A stretch of DNA of 64,000 bases. It comes from Arcuatula senhousia (lineage: Eukaryota; Mollusca; Bivalvia; Mytilida; Mytilidae). The notes beneath the pieces were generated by a model. The model was not told the origin of the DNA. It ran no database searches and saw only the letters and a program-made list of their open reading frames with translations. Positions within the stretch are counted from its first letter, which is position 1. The number at the start of each line of letters is the position of its first letter. The position numbers and the translations under genes are program-made. Location: positions 19,031,184-19,095,183 of the forward strand of contig OZ020303.1 in the NCBI GenBank assembly GCA_963971305.1, given 5' to 3'. Of the stretch, positions 11,368-22,378 are shown piece by piece.

Positions 11368-11945
11368 TTCACTGTCGTGTACGTGAGAAGGATCGGTCAT
11401 TTCAAGATGGCAGACAGTTCGTTGGGCCAAATCAGGGGTTTTTTTTTCAGTTGTATTGTATGAAATCTACAGCACTTTACAAAATCTTATATATCTCCGA
11501 AAGAAGGTAATAGAATTGTCTACTACACATAAAAGACCGTTGGAAAAAAGCGTGGATGGATTTTCCATATAAGACTCCCAAAGTCGAGTAAACATCTGAA
11601 ATGAAAATCGAAGCGGGCATTTCTCCTGAAATCGGTAATTTTACACAAAACTATAGGCTTTACTTACCGAAACGCAACTCCGGAAGCATTCTTTAATGGG
11701 AAGCCACCAATCGTCATTCATGTTGTACGAATATATGTTGAAAGATGTTCACAATTTAGATTTAAAAGTTTTGTTTATGTCAAGGAGCAGTCCTATGGTA
11801 ATTTGCATATTAATCTTGAGAAAATGTGTTCAGGATCCGCGGATCGGACTTCTGTCGAATTTTGGTTCAGGATCGGTCTTCCAAATGTAGAAACATTTTC
11901 ATATTTAAATACAAGAGATATATACGAAATAGACCGTTTCTGGGC
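11368..11945 (+). repeat. left arm of large inverted repeat
   Basis: Starts TTCACTGTCGTGTACGTGAG and runs to about 'AATAGACCGTTTCTGGG'. Its reverse complement, highly similar throughout, is at 15245-15816. The arms are about 575 bp, spaced by 3.3 kb containing a LINE fragment, a tandem-repeat element and a MITE. ORFs inside (such as 11696-11890) reflect the repeat, not a gene. Confidence 0.85.
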
Positions 11946-12102
11946 ATTATTTATTGTCGAATTGGACAAGAAATCGTTAACCCGGGACGGATCTGCCTAT
12001 AGTGTACTAAGGAAGAAAAGGAGAGGTTACAGGCTGATTTTGCTGTATATCTGCACAAGAATTACATGAATTTTCGTGAAAAGGGTTCCAACCATGGAAC
12101 CC

Positions 12103-12775
12103 GCCACAAGACAAGACAAGACAAGACAAGACAATCTTTATTTGCTAATTACAGCACCCTTTCGGGTCATAATTACAGGGTTTATAAAAACCAATCATAA
12201 ATCTACAATAATTAGATTCATTACATTGATTAAGTGCAAGTGCATAAAGAATAAAATAAGTCAGGTTCTAATAATAAAGAAGAAGGGGAAAAAAGTAATC
12301 ATGACCAATCATGGACATATTAATTCCAATCATATTTTTCTTATTATTAAAGATTTTAGTTAGTAATTAATGATGACCTAGTATTTGTAAGCTCTTCGAG
12401 TAATTTGCATACTATTTCTAAAATATCTATGTCTTCCGAACTCATCAACCAGATAAATCTGGGTAGCTTATCTAAGGATGAAAAGTTGGTTTTTTTTATA
12501 CAAGTTCTTTCTTCAAGTGGTATTCTAAGCTGTCTCCCCTTTTCAATTTCTAGGTTATGACAACTGATACGAAATTTACAAAATATATCTCTTTCTCTTT
12601 CATTAAGATTGAGCAAATACGTCTCTATTTTAAAGTTTGCTTTGAAAAGTCTATATGTTCTTAATTTGTTTCCATTTACATTATTAGTTCTTTTATCTTC
12701 AAATATACTGTTGTACCATAAAGTTTCATAGTATGAACACATTTTCTTTAATATTGCCACATAAACCATAAACTA
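12103..12775 (-). pseudogene. 5'-truncated LINE fragment (3' end of reverse-transcriptase ORF)
   Basis: On the minus strand, an open frame (12769 to 12356) reads LNERERDIFCKFRISCHNLE, IEKGRQLRIPLEERTC and a C-terminal helix-rich tail. The FRIS.H.L.IE.GR pattern matches the C-terminal region of a second fragment at 25600-26430, where the CxxC...H....C knuckle is intact. After the stop comes an AT-rich 3' UTR, and the element ends at a (TCTTG)n tail, seen on the plus strand as ACAAGACAAGACAAGACAAG from 12105. Only the last 140 or so codons remain, which is normal for 5'-truncated LINEs. Clade not determined (CR1- or jockey-like are possible). Inactive. Confidence 0.65.
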
Positions 12776-12782
12776 GTCAAAG

Positions 12783-13508
12783 CAGCCACGCTGCATGTCC
12801 CCGCGCTACTCTGGTGTTTGATAATATAAGGGCAAATAATTGAAAGAAATAAACTATGACTATAAAGAGCATTATTTTTACTATCAAATGTATATGTATT
12901 GATATGAGGCTTTACCCTGGTAGTGGGAGTGATAGTAATGTAAAGAATTATGCGTGACGAAGGAAAACATGTAATATGCCCGTAGGCTACCTATGCAGCT
13001 CAGCCCCTAGAGCCATTATCAAAATTCTGAAACCTTCGACAGAATCTACATACATCCATAGTGCAACTACTGAGCCAATTTTCAGTTCTGTATTCCAAAT
13101 AACCTATAGGAGGAGTTGCGTGAACCTTTAGGCTATCTATGCAGCGCAGCCTCTAGGGTTATTATCGAAATCCCGAAACCTTCGGCAGGAGCTACATACA
13201 TTTATAGTGCAACTTTTGGTCGAAGTTTCAGTTCTTTATTCCAAATAACCTATAGAAGGAGATGCGTGACGAAGGAATAATGTGTCCTTAGGGTACCTAT
13301 GCAGCCCAGCCCCTAAGGGCATTATTCCGAATTCCGAAACCTTTGGCACAGTCCCCACCCACAATTCAATCAATGACCCAAATTTCATTTTTCTGCTCCC
13401 AGTGGTTACATAGATTATCCTATGGATATTAACGCCATACGTATTTACGTACGTACATCGAACAGCAAAATATTATCCCCGCGCTTTCGCTAGCGCGGGG
13501 ATAATAAT
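12783..13508 (+). mobile_element. tandem-repeat element, family K (opposite orientation)
   Basis: The right end is a near-perfect hairpin, ATTATCCCCGCGCT, TTCGC, TAGCGCGGGGATAAT (13472-13506). The left end carries TGTCCCCGCGCTAC (12797-12810), complementary to the hairpin arm. Between them are three 150-160 bp units ('CTATGCAG(C)(T/C)CAGCC', 'ATTCCAAATAACCTATAG') and a TACGTACGTACATCG stretch before the hairpin, the counterpart of the GTCCGTCC stretch in other families. This is the clearest example of hairpin plus subterminal inverted repeat in the window. Confidence 0.75.
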
Positions 13509-14000
13509 CGATCTGAAGAAGGGAAACAATAATGAGACGCACGTGCAATTCAACGAAAAATAACTGGTTTTTAATGAATCATTGTTTTATTCTTAACATA
13601 TTCTCTCAAAACAAATATGGCTTAGGCTATGCACGTTTCTGTACATGATATGCTAAGCAAAAGATTAGACTTGTTTGCAGCATATTTTACCTTCTATCAT
13701 AAGGGGGTCCTGATCCTGAATCACGAAGAATAGAAAATGCAAATAACGAAACACGGAAATATGGCTAAATTTTTGTTCACGGATAAAAGTTTGACTGGGT
13801 ATTACTGTAAAGCATGCCTAAAACGAATCACGGACAAAATACTTTGCTGAGAACAGTTCATGTGCAATATCCAATCACGATGCACGGAAAAATATTTCAA
13901 CAAATCAAAATTCACGGAAAATAAAAATTACCAATAACGGAGAACGAAATAAACCCATCGGTCCCCTCTCATACGTTTGTTGAAATGCTTTTCATTCATA
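13509..14000. other. spacer with degenerate CACGGA words
   Basis: 'AATCACGGA', 'ATTCACGGAAAA' and 'TGCACGGAAAA' recur at irregular 30-60 bp intervals between about 13720 and 13950, and related words appear near 15080-15110 inside the same large inverted repeat. No gene. Confidence 0.4.
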
Positions 14001-14262
14001 AGGGACCAACCATTTAATTTGAAGCGGGGCTTGGTTTTTTCCTAAAAAAATATTCTGAAAATTATTTTTGATGAAAAAAATATTTTGGCAGCAGAGGATA
14101 AGAAAAAAATATTTTGAAGAAGGATTTCTGCCATATAGAATAATGATAATAATGAAGAAAAAAAATCTGTCGCGACGTCTTCGAAAAATAAGCGCGGGAA
14201 AAAAATTGTTCTGACCAAAAGAAAAAAACCAAGGCCCCCTTCAAGTTAAATGGTCCGTCCCT
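14001..14262. mobile_element. 262 bp MITE with TA target duplication
   Basis: The left end AGGGACCAACCATTTAATTT and the reverse complement of the right end, AGGGACGGACCATTTAACTT, begin inverted repeats of about 45 bp that continue into CTTGGTTTTTT. TA flanks both ends. The interior is A-rich and has no coding capacity. A TA duplication fits Tc1/mariner-like mobilisation, but the TIR is not one I can assign. Confidence 0.8.
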
Positions 14263-15244
14263 TATCATGTAAAACCTAGTTTCTGATTGAAATAAACTAC
14301 ACTTGGCACTCTTTCACTTAGTACTGATATTTTTTCAAGACACAAAGTAAGATAAGGAAAGAAAAGCCATGAAACAAACAGTTATTTCATTTGATGATAA
14401 TCTATTTAGACCAAAATAATGTATTTCAAGTTACTAGTAATATTTTTGAAACAGGTAATATATCGATTACAAAGCTTACATCGTACCCAGGATTGCTATA
14501 AAAAGGGGTGGACTTTTGCCATTCTTCTGTTAGTGCGGTAATCTATACAAAAATATTGGTCACAGCCAGCATCTTAAGTGTGCATTGTGCTAAGCATCAT
14601 TAGGTGCATTTGGCACTTGTCTTTAAGTGGTAATGAACTTTAACTACTAGTATTCTTCTGTTAGTGGTCATTCATTCGAAAAAAAGATAGATCACAGCCG
14701 TGGAACTACCATACCAATATGGTTGATGTGGCATATTGTCTGTAAGCAGGAACATTTTAAAACACGTGTTTATTTAATGTTCCTGTCTGTAAACAAGAAT
14801 AGACCTTGACTACTTCGGTAAGTTAATGCTGACTCCGACGCTCACAGTATCACATGAACCCACCATGCGTCATATTCGTTAGGTAAAATTCTAATCGATA
14901 TTTGAAAATACATAACTTTTCTGTAATTCTTTAATTTTTGTTTTCAGTGTATATCAACAGATCGAGTCAACTAGATTCAGTTCAACTTTTTCATCAATCA
15001 AATAATGATCTGAAAGAGTAAATTTCTGATGGGTGTCTGGGTCATGGTATGAAAAAAACAAATTTATGATATCGCAGTTCACGGGAAAATCTATTCTTTT
15101 AATCACAATTCATGAAAACCTACAAAAGAACCAATCACCTATAACAAAAATACCCTCATCAATCCATTCGTAGATGTGCCTGGGCTGATTTTTTGGCAAG
15201 AAGTTGAACCGTATTTGCATCTTATGATTGATTTTCTTCGTCAG
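14263..15244. other. spacer inside the large inverted repeat
   Basis: A loose internal duplication is visible ('ATTCTTCTGTTAGTG' at about 14520 and 14650, each followed within 45 bp by 'A(G/C)ATCACAGCC' or 'GTCACAGCC'). No exon or transposon terminus identified. Confidence 0.4.
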
Positions 15245-15816
15245 TGGGCCAAAGCCCAAACACTGTCTATTTAGTACATATCTCTTGTATTAAAGTGTTT
15301 CTACATTGGAAGACCGATCCTGAACCAAAATTCGACAGAAGTCCGATCCTGAACACATTTTCTCAAGATTAATATGCAAATTACCATAGGACTGCTCCTT
15401 GACATAAACAAAACTTTTAAATCTTAATTGTGAACATCTTTCAACATATATTCGTACAACATGAATGGCGATTGGTGGCTTCCATTTAAAGAATGCTTCC
15501 AGAGTTGCGTTTCGGTAAGTAAAGCCTATAGTTTTGTGTAAAATTACCGATTTCAGGAGAAATGCCCGCTTCGATTTTTATTTCAGATGTTTACTCGACT
15601 TTGGGAGTCTTATATGGAAAATCCATCCATGCCTTATTCTTTCGGTCTTTTATATGTAGTAGACAATTCTATTACCTTCTTTCGGAGATATTTAAGATTT
15701 TGTAAAGTGCTGTAGATTTCATACAATACCACTGAAAAGAAACCCCCTGATTTGGCCCAACGAAGTGTCTGCCATCTTGAAATGACCGATCCTTCTCACG
15801 TACACGACAGTGAAAT
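15245..15816 (-). repeat. right arm of large inverted repeat
   Basis: Reverse complement of 11368-11945, covering 'ACCGATCCTGAACCAAAATT' through 'CACGTACACGACAGTGAA'. Mismatches are scattered (for example ATGGCGATTGG here against ATGACGATTGG in the reversed left arm), so the arms have diverged slightly and the duplication is not brand new. Confidence 0.85.
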
Positions 15817-16147
15817 TGTTTATTTTAAGTTAAGCTATCATTGTCAATGTAGAGAGTCTATTAATCGCCCTTTGAGATAATAATAAAAATATTAATAAAA
15901 TCATTGCAGTTTGTGAGTAAATTCCAAATATGTGCTAAGTGGTGAAGTAAAAATGTTCACACACTGATGATCAATCGAAAATTTTTAACATTCTAAATTG
16001 TCCAGAATACAAAAAGAAACGTTAAAAAGTTCCATAAATGATCAAGGTATAAAATAAACTTACCTTTGTTCCTAATCGATATTGTAGAGTGTTCATAATT
16101 AAAGCCTAAAAACCACAAAAATCTGGGGGGGAAAATAACATACAACT

Positions 16148-16206
16148 AGGATTTTTCCACCGGACAGTGATCAACTTCCGTGATCGCGTGCTGTCCGGTT
16201 ATACAC
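16148..16206 (-). repeat. CCGGACAG hairpin repeat, copy 2 (inverted)
   Basis: CCACCGGACAGTGATCAACT continues to CTGTCCGGTTATACAC. It is the reverse complement of 6773-6827 with few changes and folds on CCGGACAG/CTGTCCGG. Confidence 0.65.
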
Positions 16207-16385
16207 TGTGTATGAAATTTTTTGTCTGTTTCAATATTTTTCTATGCGTGGTCTTAGTATAGGGTTTATAATTTATTATTACATAGATGCAAATTAATAC
16301 GCCATTCAAATTAATTTGTTGAAAACTATTTAATATCGACATTTTCTCTTTGAATAAATACGATAACCTGTTTATAAGGTCTCGT

Positions 16386-16491
16386 GAATAACCAAAATAT
16401 GATCACTCGTGCGGGAACGCACTCAGATTTTACTTGTGCACTCGTTAAAATCAGATGCGTTCACTGACTTTTGATCATATTTTGGTTATTC
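16386..16491. mobile_element. palindromic foldback element, copy 1
   Basis: GAATAACCAAAATATGATC and its reverse complement bound a 106 bp unit whose interior is also roughly symmetric ('ACTCGTGCGGGAACGCACTC'). The second copy is at 29338-29461 in intron 1 of the Tudor gene. Similarity between copies extends outward (about 16260-16515 and 29240-29482), so the mobile unit is larger than the palindrome. Confidence 0.7.
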
Positions 16492-16515
16492 ACTCGACCC
16501 AATTAATTATCCTAT

Positions 16516-16934
16516 ACTTAAAAAAAACAATGTTGTTCATGTACTCTGAGATAATTAACTTTCAGTCTCAGCTGTACTTTCATCTCTCAATAACTTCATG
16601 AATGATCTTAGTCTTAACTGTAACTTAAGTTAGGATACAACTCAAAATACTGCTTGATACATCTAAGTTTTCAAAGATCATGCACATGATGCAATAAATA
16701 GAAAATAATGAGATGTGGAATAAGTGTACGCGACACAGCCCACAATCAAGCGGCAATTCAGAAAAACCACAATGGACATCTTTGTTGTGTATTATAAAAA
16801 AGTTGTGTATTATTCTTGTAATGGTCCACTTTAATACTTATTTATATTTTACGTCATTTGCCTTTCCCGTCTGAAGTATATATATAATTAGTCCTCTAGG
16901 TGCTGGGAGCACATAAGGCCTTCATCGAGGACTT
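16516..16934. other. intergenic stretch, nothing recognised
   Basis: AT-rich DNA between the foldback element and the LINE remnant; no repeat or exon identified. Confidence 0.4.
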
Positions 16935-17394
16935 CCATCTCTGTCTGTCTGCTGACATTTCTGTATCATGCCCCACATCTGTCCTTGTTTTTTCATCTCC
17001 CTTTCAACTTATCTTCTCCAAGTCTCTTTCGGTCTCCCTTTGATTCTTTTACCAGGTGGTGTCCATCTGATCGCAATATTTGGTATAATTTCAAATATTC
17101 ACATCCTGAACACATGACCAATCCAACTCCATCTTCACTCTTCGCTTGGTCTGAGGTCGGAACTGTTTTCCTACCCGTTCTTCATTAGTTACTTTATTTG
17201 GCCAAATATTTTCGAGATTCTGCTTAGATATTTTGTCTGAAAGGTATCAAGTTTGAGTAAGATGTTCCTGGTCACTTTCCAAGAGTCTGGTCCATATAGA
17301 AGAATGGCAAATGCATTTGTTCGGAAATTCGAAGTTTAGTCTTGGTTTTACCGGGTAATTGAGGTTGATTTCAGTATGTTTCTAAGAATAACAT
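16935..17394 (-). pseudogene. RTE-like LINE remnant, piece 3 (C-terminus of reverse transcriptase)
   Basis: Minus-strand frames read FAILLYGPDSWKVTRN, then LDTFQTKYLSRISRIFGQIK, WSWIGHVFRM and GKRIKGRPKETWRR. These match the known C-terminal blocks of RTE and related endonuclease-reverse transcriptases (LLYG-x-E-T-W, LRRI..I.WP..I, W.GH.LR, G.R.RGRP..TW). Stops and frame shifts break the frame, so it is dead. It continues, after a family B insertion, in 18966-19660. Confidence 0.65.
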
Positions 17395-18965
17395 GAGGGT
17401 CACAGGAGCCTGAATCGCCCACCTGGTCTTCATGTCGACACTATAAAGACTTTTGTAAAGGTAAATGAGCTGAACATTTAAGCAAGCAACATCTTTTCTA
17501 TATCTACTATAGTTTTCATTCTGTAGGCCCAAAACATGAAAAAAAAAACATTATTTTAGGGCCAATAACCCCTATAAGGGATTATCTGAAAACTTCAACC
17601 CTTTGAAAACTTTTGTAGAGTTATATGAGCTGAATGTTTAGGCAAGCAACAGCTTTTCTCTATCTGCAAGAGTTTTCATTCTATAAGCCAAAATCACTAT
17701 TTTTAGTCCCCTACCGGCGAAAGCCGAAGGGGACTATATGTTTTCGCTCTGTCCGTCTGTCTGTCACGCCTCAGTTTTCCACACACTTTTTTTCTAAACG
17801 CTTATAGATAATGAACTGAGTTTTAGTATGTGAGTTTACCTTGATGAGTTACAGATCAAGTTTAAGTTTCCTGCCGGTCCACAATTTTTTATGGGAGTTA
17901 TGGCCCTTTGAACTTTGAAAATTCACTAAAATTTCAGTTTTACGCACTTTTTTTCTAAACGCTTATAGATAATGAACTGATTTTTTGGTATGTGATTTTA
18001 CCTTGATGAGTTACAGATCAAGTTTGAGTTTCGTGCCGGTCCACAATTTTTAATGGGAGTTATGGCCCTTTGAACTTTAAAATTCACTAAAATATCAGTT
18101 TTCCGCACTTTTTTTTCTAAACGCCTATAGATAATGAACTGATTTTTTTTGGTATGTGAGTTTACCTTGATGAGTTACAGATCAAGTTTGAGTTTCGTGC
18201 CGGACCACAAATTTTTATGGGAGATATGGCCCTTTGAAGTTTGAAAACCTATTGCAATGTTCTTTTCTAAACTTTTTTATTGTTCCTTGTAGATAATAAA
18301 CAGATCAAGTTTAAGTATTCATTTGTTTGACAAATTGTTACCAGTGACTGAAATATGAGGCCGGTAGGGGACTAAGTATTGTTTTGCAATACTCTTAGAA
18401 TGCTTGTTCACCTTTAAGGGGCTGTAACCCCTAAAATGGGTCATCTGCCAACTTCCACCCTGTAAAGACTTTTGTAGAGCTAAATGAGCTAAACATTTAA
18501 GCAAGCAACATCTTTTCTCTATCTCCTTTAGTTTCATTTTGTAGGCCCAAAACATGAAAAACGTTATTTTAGAGGCCGTAACCCCTATAAGGGGTCATCT
18601 GACGACTTCAATCCTATATAGACTCTTGTAGAGCTAAATGAGCTGAACATTTAAGCAAGCAACACCTTCTCTCTATCTGCTATAGTTTTCCTTCCATAAG
18701 CCTAAAACATGGAAAAACGTTATTTTAGGGCCCGTACCCCTATAAGGGGTCATCTGACGACTTAGACCCAATGGAGACTTTTGTAGAGCTAAATGAGCTG
18801 AACATTTAAGCAAGCACGGCTTCTCTCTATCTGCAATAGTTTTCATTCCATAGGCCCGGAAAAAGAAAAAAATGTTATTTTAGGAGCCATAACCCCTATA
18901 AGGGGTCACCTGACAACATCGACCCTATGGAGACTTTTGTAGAGCTAAATGAGCTGAACATTTCA
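17395..18965 (-). mobile_element. family B tandem-repeat element inserted in the LINE
   Basis: It starts near 'CACAGGAGCCTGAATCGCCCACCTGG' (inverted B right end) and consists of 150-165 bp B units up to 'AATGAGCTGAACATTT', where LINE sequence resumes. The hairpin end is missing, so this copy is truncated. It is itself interrupted by a family E element at 17705-18373. Confidence 0.7.
17705..18373 (+). mobile_element. tandem-repeat element, family E, nested in family B
   Basis: The left hairpin is AGTCCCCTACCGGC, GAAA, GCCGAAGGGGACT; the right end GGCCGGTAGGGGACT is its inverted partner. A CTCTGTCCGTCTGTCTGTCA stretch follows the hairpin, and three units of about 160 bp contain 'TTATAGATAATGAACTGA' and 'TTACCTTGATGAGTTACAG'. 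B sequence continues on both sides. Confidence 0.8.
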
Positions 18966-19660
18966 AGCGAAAATTTGATTTATATATTATTTTCCCTTGT
19001 TCTTTTCTGAAGTAAGGGTCAACAATTGCTGCTATCTTATTCAAAATGATCTTACAGAGAACTTTGCATGTATTTGAAAGTAGCATAATACCCCTTCAAT
19101 AGTATATATGCATCAAACAGATCACTATTGGGCCCACTTTCCAGTCGGATGGCACAGAGTCTGTCTGTTTCCCATTTCTTTTAAAGTAGTTCTGTTAGAA
19201 GTAAGGTGTTACTTCCTCTTCAGGTTTTAAGAGTTCTGCATTTTCTATATATATTTCTGGTGATTCCCATTCTTTACAGATTTGATAGCCCTTTTAGCTT
19301 CATCATCTGACGGTTCACTTTTTGATGCTTATATATAACTTTTCTTCTCTATTTTCAATAACTGCTTCTGAGGGTGTAAGCACTTGATTAAGAACCTTTT
19401 CAAAGTAGTTTTTCCAACATGCTAATTCTTCTTCGATGTTAGATGCAAGTTGTCCATCCTGCTTTCGCACTGGTGTTTCTTTGCTTGCAAACCCATTACT
19501 CAATGTTTTGGATATTCTATATACAGCATATACCCATGTCTTGTTTTTAGGCTGAGTCTTGTGCTTTTGTGTCAACATAATCTCTTTTATCTTTAAGTGC
19601 ACTTTTCTTTACACCTTCTTCTGAGTATCTAGTTTAACTGCTATGTGATTCTAGCTGATT
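18966..19660 (-). pseudogene. RTE-like LINE remnant, piece 2 (endonuclease-RT linker and RT start)
   Basis: On the minus strand, the frame at 19602-19315 reads KETPVRKQDGQLASNIEEEL and ACWKNYFEKVLNQ, matching the linker before the reverse transcriptase domain (V-R-x-x-D-G-x-x-x-x-x-x-x-E-x-x-x-x-W-x-x-Y/H-F). Further along come PSDWKVGPIVI and RGIMLLSNTCKVLCKIILNK, matching the RT blocks 'P.(D/E)W..G.I' and 'NWRGITLLS...K'. Frames shift between these blocks. Flanked by insertions on both sides. Confidence 0.65.
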
Positions 19661-19670
19661 TTGTTGTAAG

Positions 19671-20217
19671 CATGTCTCCCTTTTTGGTGGGTAGACATAT
19701 TGTTTTTGTCCTGTCCCTCTGTCCGTCACAAAGTTTGTCAGCGCATTTCTGAAACTACTTGACCGACTTCAACCAAACTTGGTATGTAGGAAGAACACCA
19801 TATGCAATTATGCATGTTACCAGGAGATTTTGATCATCAAATTTTTGTGGGAGTTATGGCCCGTTGAATTTAAAAATTGCTGAAATTAATTCCTCTCTTA
19901 TCACCTGGTCGGCGCAACTCCTCTGAAACTACTCAACCGAATTCAACGAAACATGGTGTGTAGGAAGGACACTATTATTTAGTTGAGTATATTACCAGGA
20001 ATTGTTCCTCAATATTTTGTTGGATTTGTGGTCTGGACCTTTAGACTTACAAATTTTGGAGGAAATGAGAGGGGGTAGACTTTTTTTGCAGGCAAAAACA
20101 AACTTTTATTTTTTATAGATATTCTGAGAATTTCAAATTTATTCTTTACTTCAATTTGGATTGATTTTCTAGCTATAGGATTTTTAAAACTTTTTGACAT
20201 CAATTTGAGGTAGTCTC
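19671..20217 (+). mobile_element. tandem-repeat element, family J
   Basis: The left hairpin is ATGTCTCCC, a loop, GGGTAGACAT (19672-19698), followed by CCTCTGTCCGTCACAAAG and two units containing 'CTGAAACTACT(T/C)(G/A)ACCGA' and 'GGAGTTATGGCCC'. A probable inverted end GAGGGGGTAGAC lies at about 20068-20080; the rest up to 20217 is unassigned. It sits between LINE pieces 2 and 1. Confidence 0.55.
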
Positions 20218-20393
20218 CAGGCGCGGATCCATAGAAAGGCGTACCGGGTGTACGACCTCATAATCTGACCAAAAACAGTTTTTCACAAAATCATGGAAAT
20301 CCACGTAAAACACTAAAAAAGTTCGAGCCTGGCTACGCTTGGCGAAAAACAATCGTTACGCCACCACTAAACTTAAATCGTGGATTCGCCCAT
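20218..20393. mobile_element. 176 bp MITE, hAT-like ends
   Basis: Starts CAGGCGCGGATCCA and ends TGGATTCGCCCATG, imperfect inverted repeats related to the CAGGGGCGGATCCAGG terminus at 21258. CAG...CTG-type ends of this sequence are familiar from hAT elements. The flanks share only GTCTC, so the target duplication is uncertain. Confidence 0.5.
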
Positions 20394-20399
20394 GGTCTC

Positions 20400-20840
20400 T
20401 GCTCTCCTTTTCTTGCCTTTCTTGGTTTCAGGTTTTTCAAGTCAGCACTAACATGTCTGTGCCTCGCATAGCTCTTGCATCTTGCAATGTACGTCTCCAT
20501 TTTTGTTTTTCATAACATGGTCAATTTGGTTTCTTGTATATGACCATCTGGTAATGTCCAAGTTAATTTATGGGTGTCCTTTATGTTGGAATATGGTAAC
20601 CGTAGCGGTGCCGGTTTGTCTGTTTGATATAAAGTACATGTGTATATACGGACGTTCCAGCTTTAAATTCTAGGAACTTCTTTTGGAGTACATCCACCTT
20701 CTGTCTGGTAGCTTCCTTTCTGGTTTGACTACTATCCATCATGTGTTCAGTTTCGATCCTGATTTGGTTTAGTCTCTTCCCATATCATAATTTTCTCGGT
20801 TTCGGTTTATGTCTATAGTCGTTGAATTTTACATGTCTGG
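20400..20840 (-). pseudogene. RTE-like LINE remnant, piece 1 (end of endonuclease domain)
   Basis: Minus-strand frames read DTHKLTWTLPDGH, then TRNQIDHVMKNK in a neighbouring frame, then CKMQELCEAQ or ARCKSYARHRHVS. This is the pattern at the end of RTE-type endonucleases (TW.SPDG.TRNQIDHI...RW...L.DVR..RGAD). Frame changes within a few codons show decay. It is the most 5' recognisable part of the LINE that continues in pieces 2 and 3. Confidence 0.6.
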
Positions 20841-21780
20841 GTTGCTGACCCCCTGGACTCGGAGGACCAGTGGTTTTCTGTTGGGGGTTTCCTCCCTTAG
20901 ATGCTTGCTTTTCCTGACTAACGTGATCATATTCACTGAGTACTGTCATAGCCTTTGATTAACCAAATTCATCCACAAAGCTATTTAACTCATAGCTAGG
21001 TCAAGGTTGGTGACAGCCAGTGCGTGTCCACACACCTGTGGGCATATACTAACCTTGAGTACTAGACCCAAGTTACCGTGCGTTGCCACGAGGAGACATT
21101 TGAAGGAGTCCTGGTAGTGTATAGGCTTTGTACTAAAAGAGCGAGATTTCCACTGTCGCTACTTTCCTTTTGCCTACAAGTGGCTCATGTGGCTAGCCAG
21201 CAGCAGTAAAGATCTAGAGGCGTTCGATCTTAATCTCACTATACGCATATCACTACCCAGGGGCGGATCCAGGATTTTAGTTTAGGGGTTGACGTAAAAA
21301 TACCTGGTTCACTAAGCACCACATTTGGCCCTAAATTTAGTTACAATTATATCTTACTTAACTTAAACGGATTTAGGCAAAAAGTAATTCTACATAATAT
21401 TTTTTTTAAAACTATTCAAATCATTTTGGCTAATTTATTCAATATTAACATTCTAATGGAATCACAAAAATTGGCTAAAATAGACAATTTGATGAAAATA
21501 TTAAATACAGATTCAACATTATTTGTACAGTTTTTGGCACTTTTCGAGGTGGCACCACCCGTCATTTTTTTTACTTAAATTATATTTATCTAAATACATT
21601 TAATACAATTAGGTACAACAATTTTTGGGCGACCTCCTCTAAAAGTGTCAAAAGCTAAGCAAAAATAGTGCATTTGAGCGAGTTTCTTTCAAACCCTAAA
21701 AAAAAAGACAATATTAATGATAGTATTACTTGAAATCCAATGGTGTTAGCAATAAAAATGTTTTAGATTCTTAAAGTTCT
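20841..21780. other. stretch with possible LINE 5' region and one hAT-like terminus
   Basis: 20841-21250 is less AT-rich than its surroundings and could be the 5' part of the LINE; no frame supports it. At 21258 the word CAGGGGCGGATCCAGGATTT matches a hAT-type terminus, but the matching right end was not found. The rest, to 21780, is AT-rich. Confidence 0.4.
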
Positions 21781-22370
21781 TATTTTTAAATTTTGGTACA
21801 AAGCATGAGCATAATGTGTTGTAACGTGCCTCACCCTTGCAGGTCAGTCGGTCATCTATCCCCTGTTTTCCGATCCGACTTAGACTTTTAGGGGTAAAAA
21901 TGGAAAATATTTCGTAACTGATTTCTCGGTGCCTACTCAAGAGCTAGATTTAAAATTTGGTACAAAGCTTTAGAGTGACAAGTCCCTTCCCTTTCCATGT
22001 CAGTCGGTCTTCTACTTCCTGTTTTCCGAGATGACTTCGACGTCTCACCAAAAATTGGAAATATTTCGTAACCAATTTCTCGGCTTCTGCCGAAGAGCTT
22101 GATTTTAACGTTCCCCCCTTTCAGGTCAGTTGGTCATCTACTTTCTGTTTTCTGACTTGGACTTTTAAAGGGTCAAACTATGACATTTTTTGTTACAGAT
22201 TTCTCGACAATTGAAACCTAATCGGTTCACACAATAAGCATAATGAGTTGTACCGCGTCTCACCTTTGCAGGCCATGCAGTCGGTCATCCTGGCTTTTTC
22301 CAAAAGGGATTGATTTTATTTTGTACACAGTTTTATAGCATGAGTTATATATATATATCTTTCTTTTCCA
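21781..22370 (+). mobile_element. decayed tandem-repeat element, family C relative
   Basis: Repeated 'CAGGTCAGTCGGTCATCTA', 'CTGTTTTCCGA' and 'CGTAACTGATTTCTCGG' blocks match the body of the family C element at 2199-3056. Neither terminus is recognisable. Confidence 0.6.
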
Positions 22371-22378
22371 CTTTTCAG

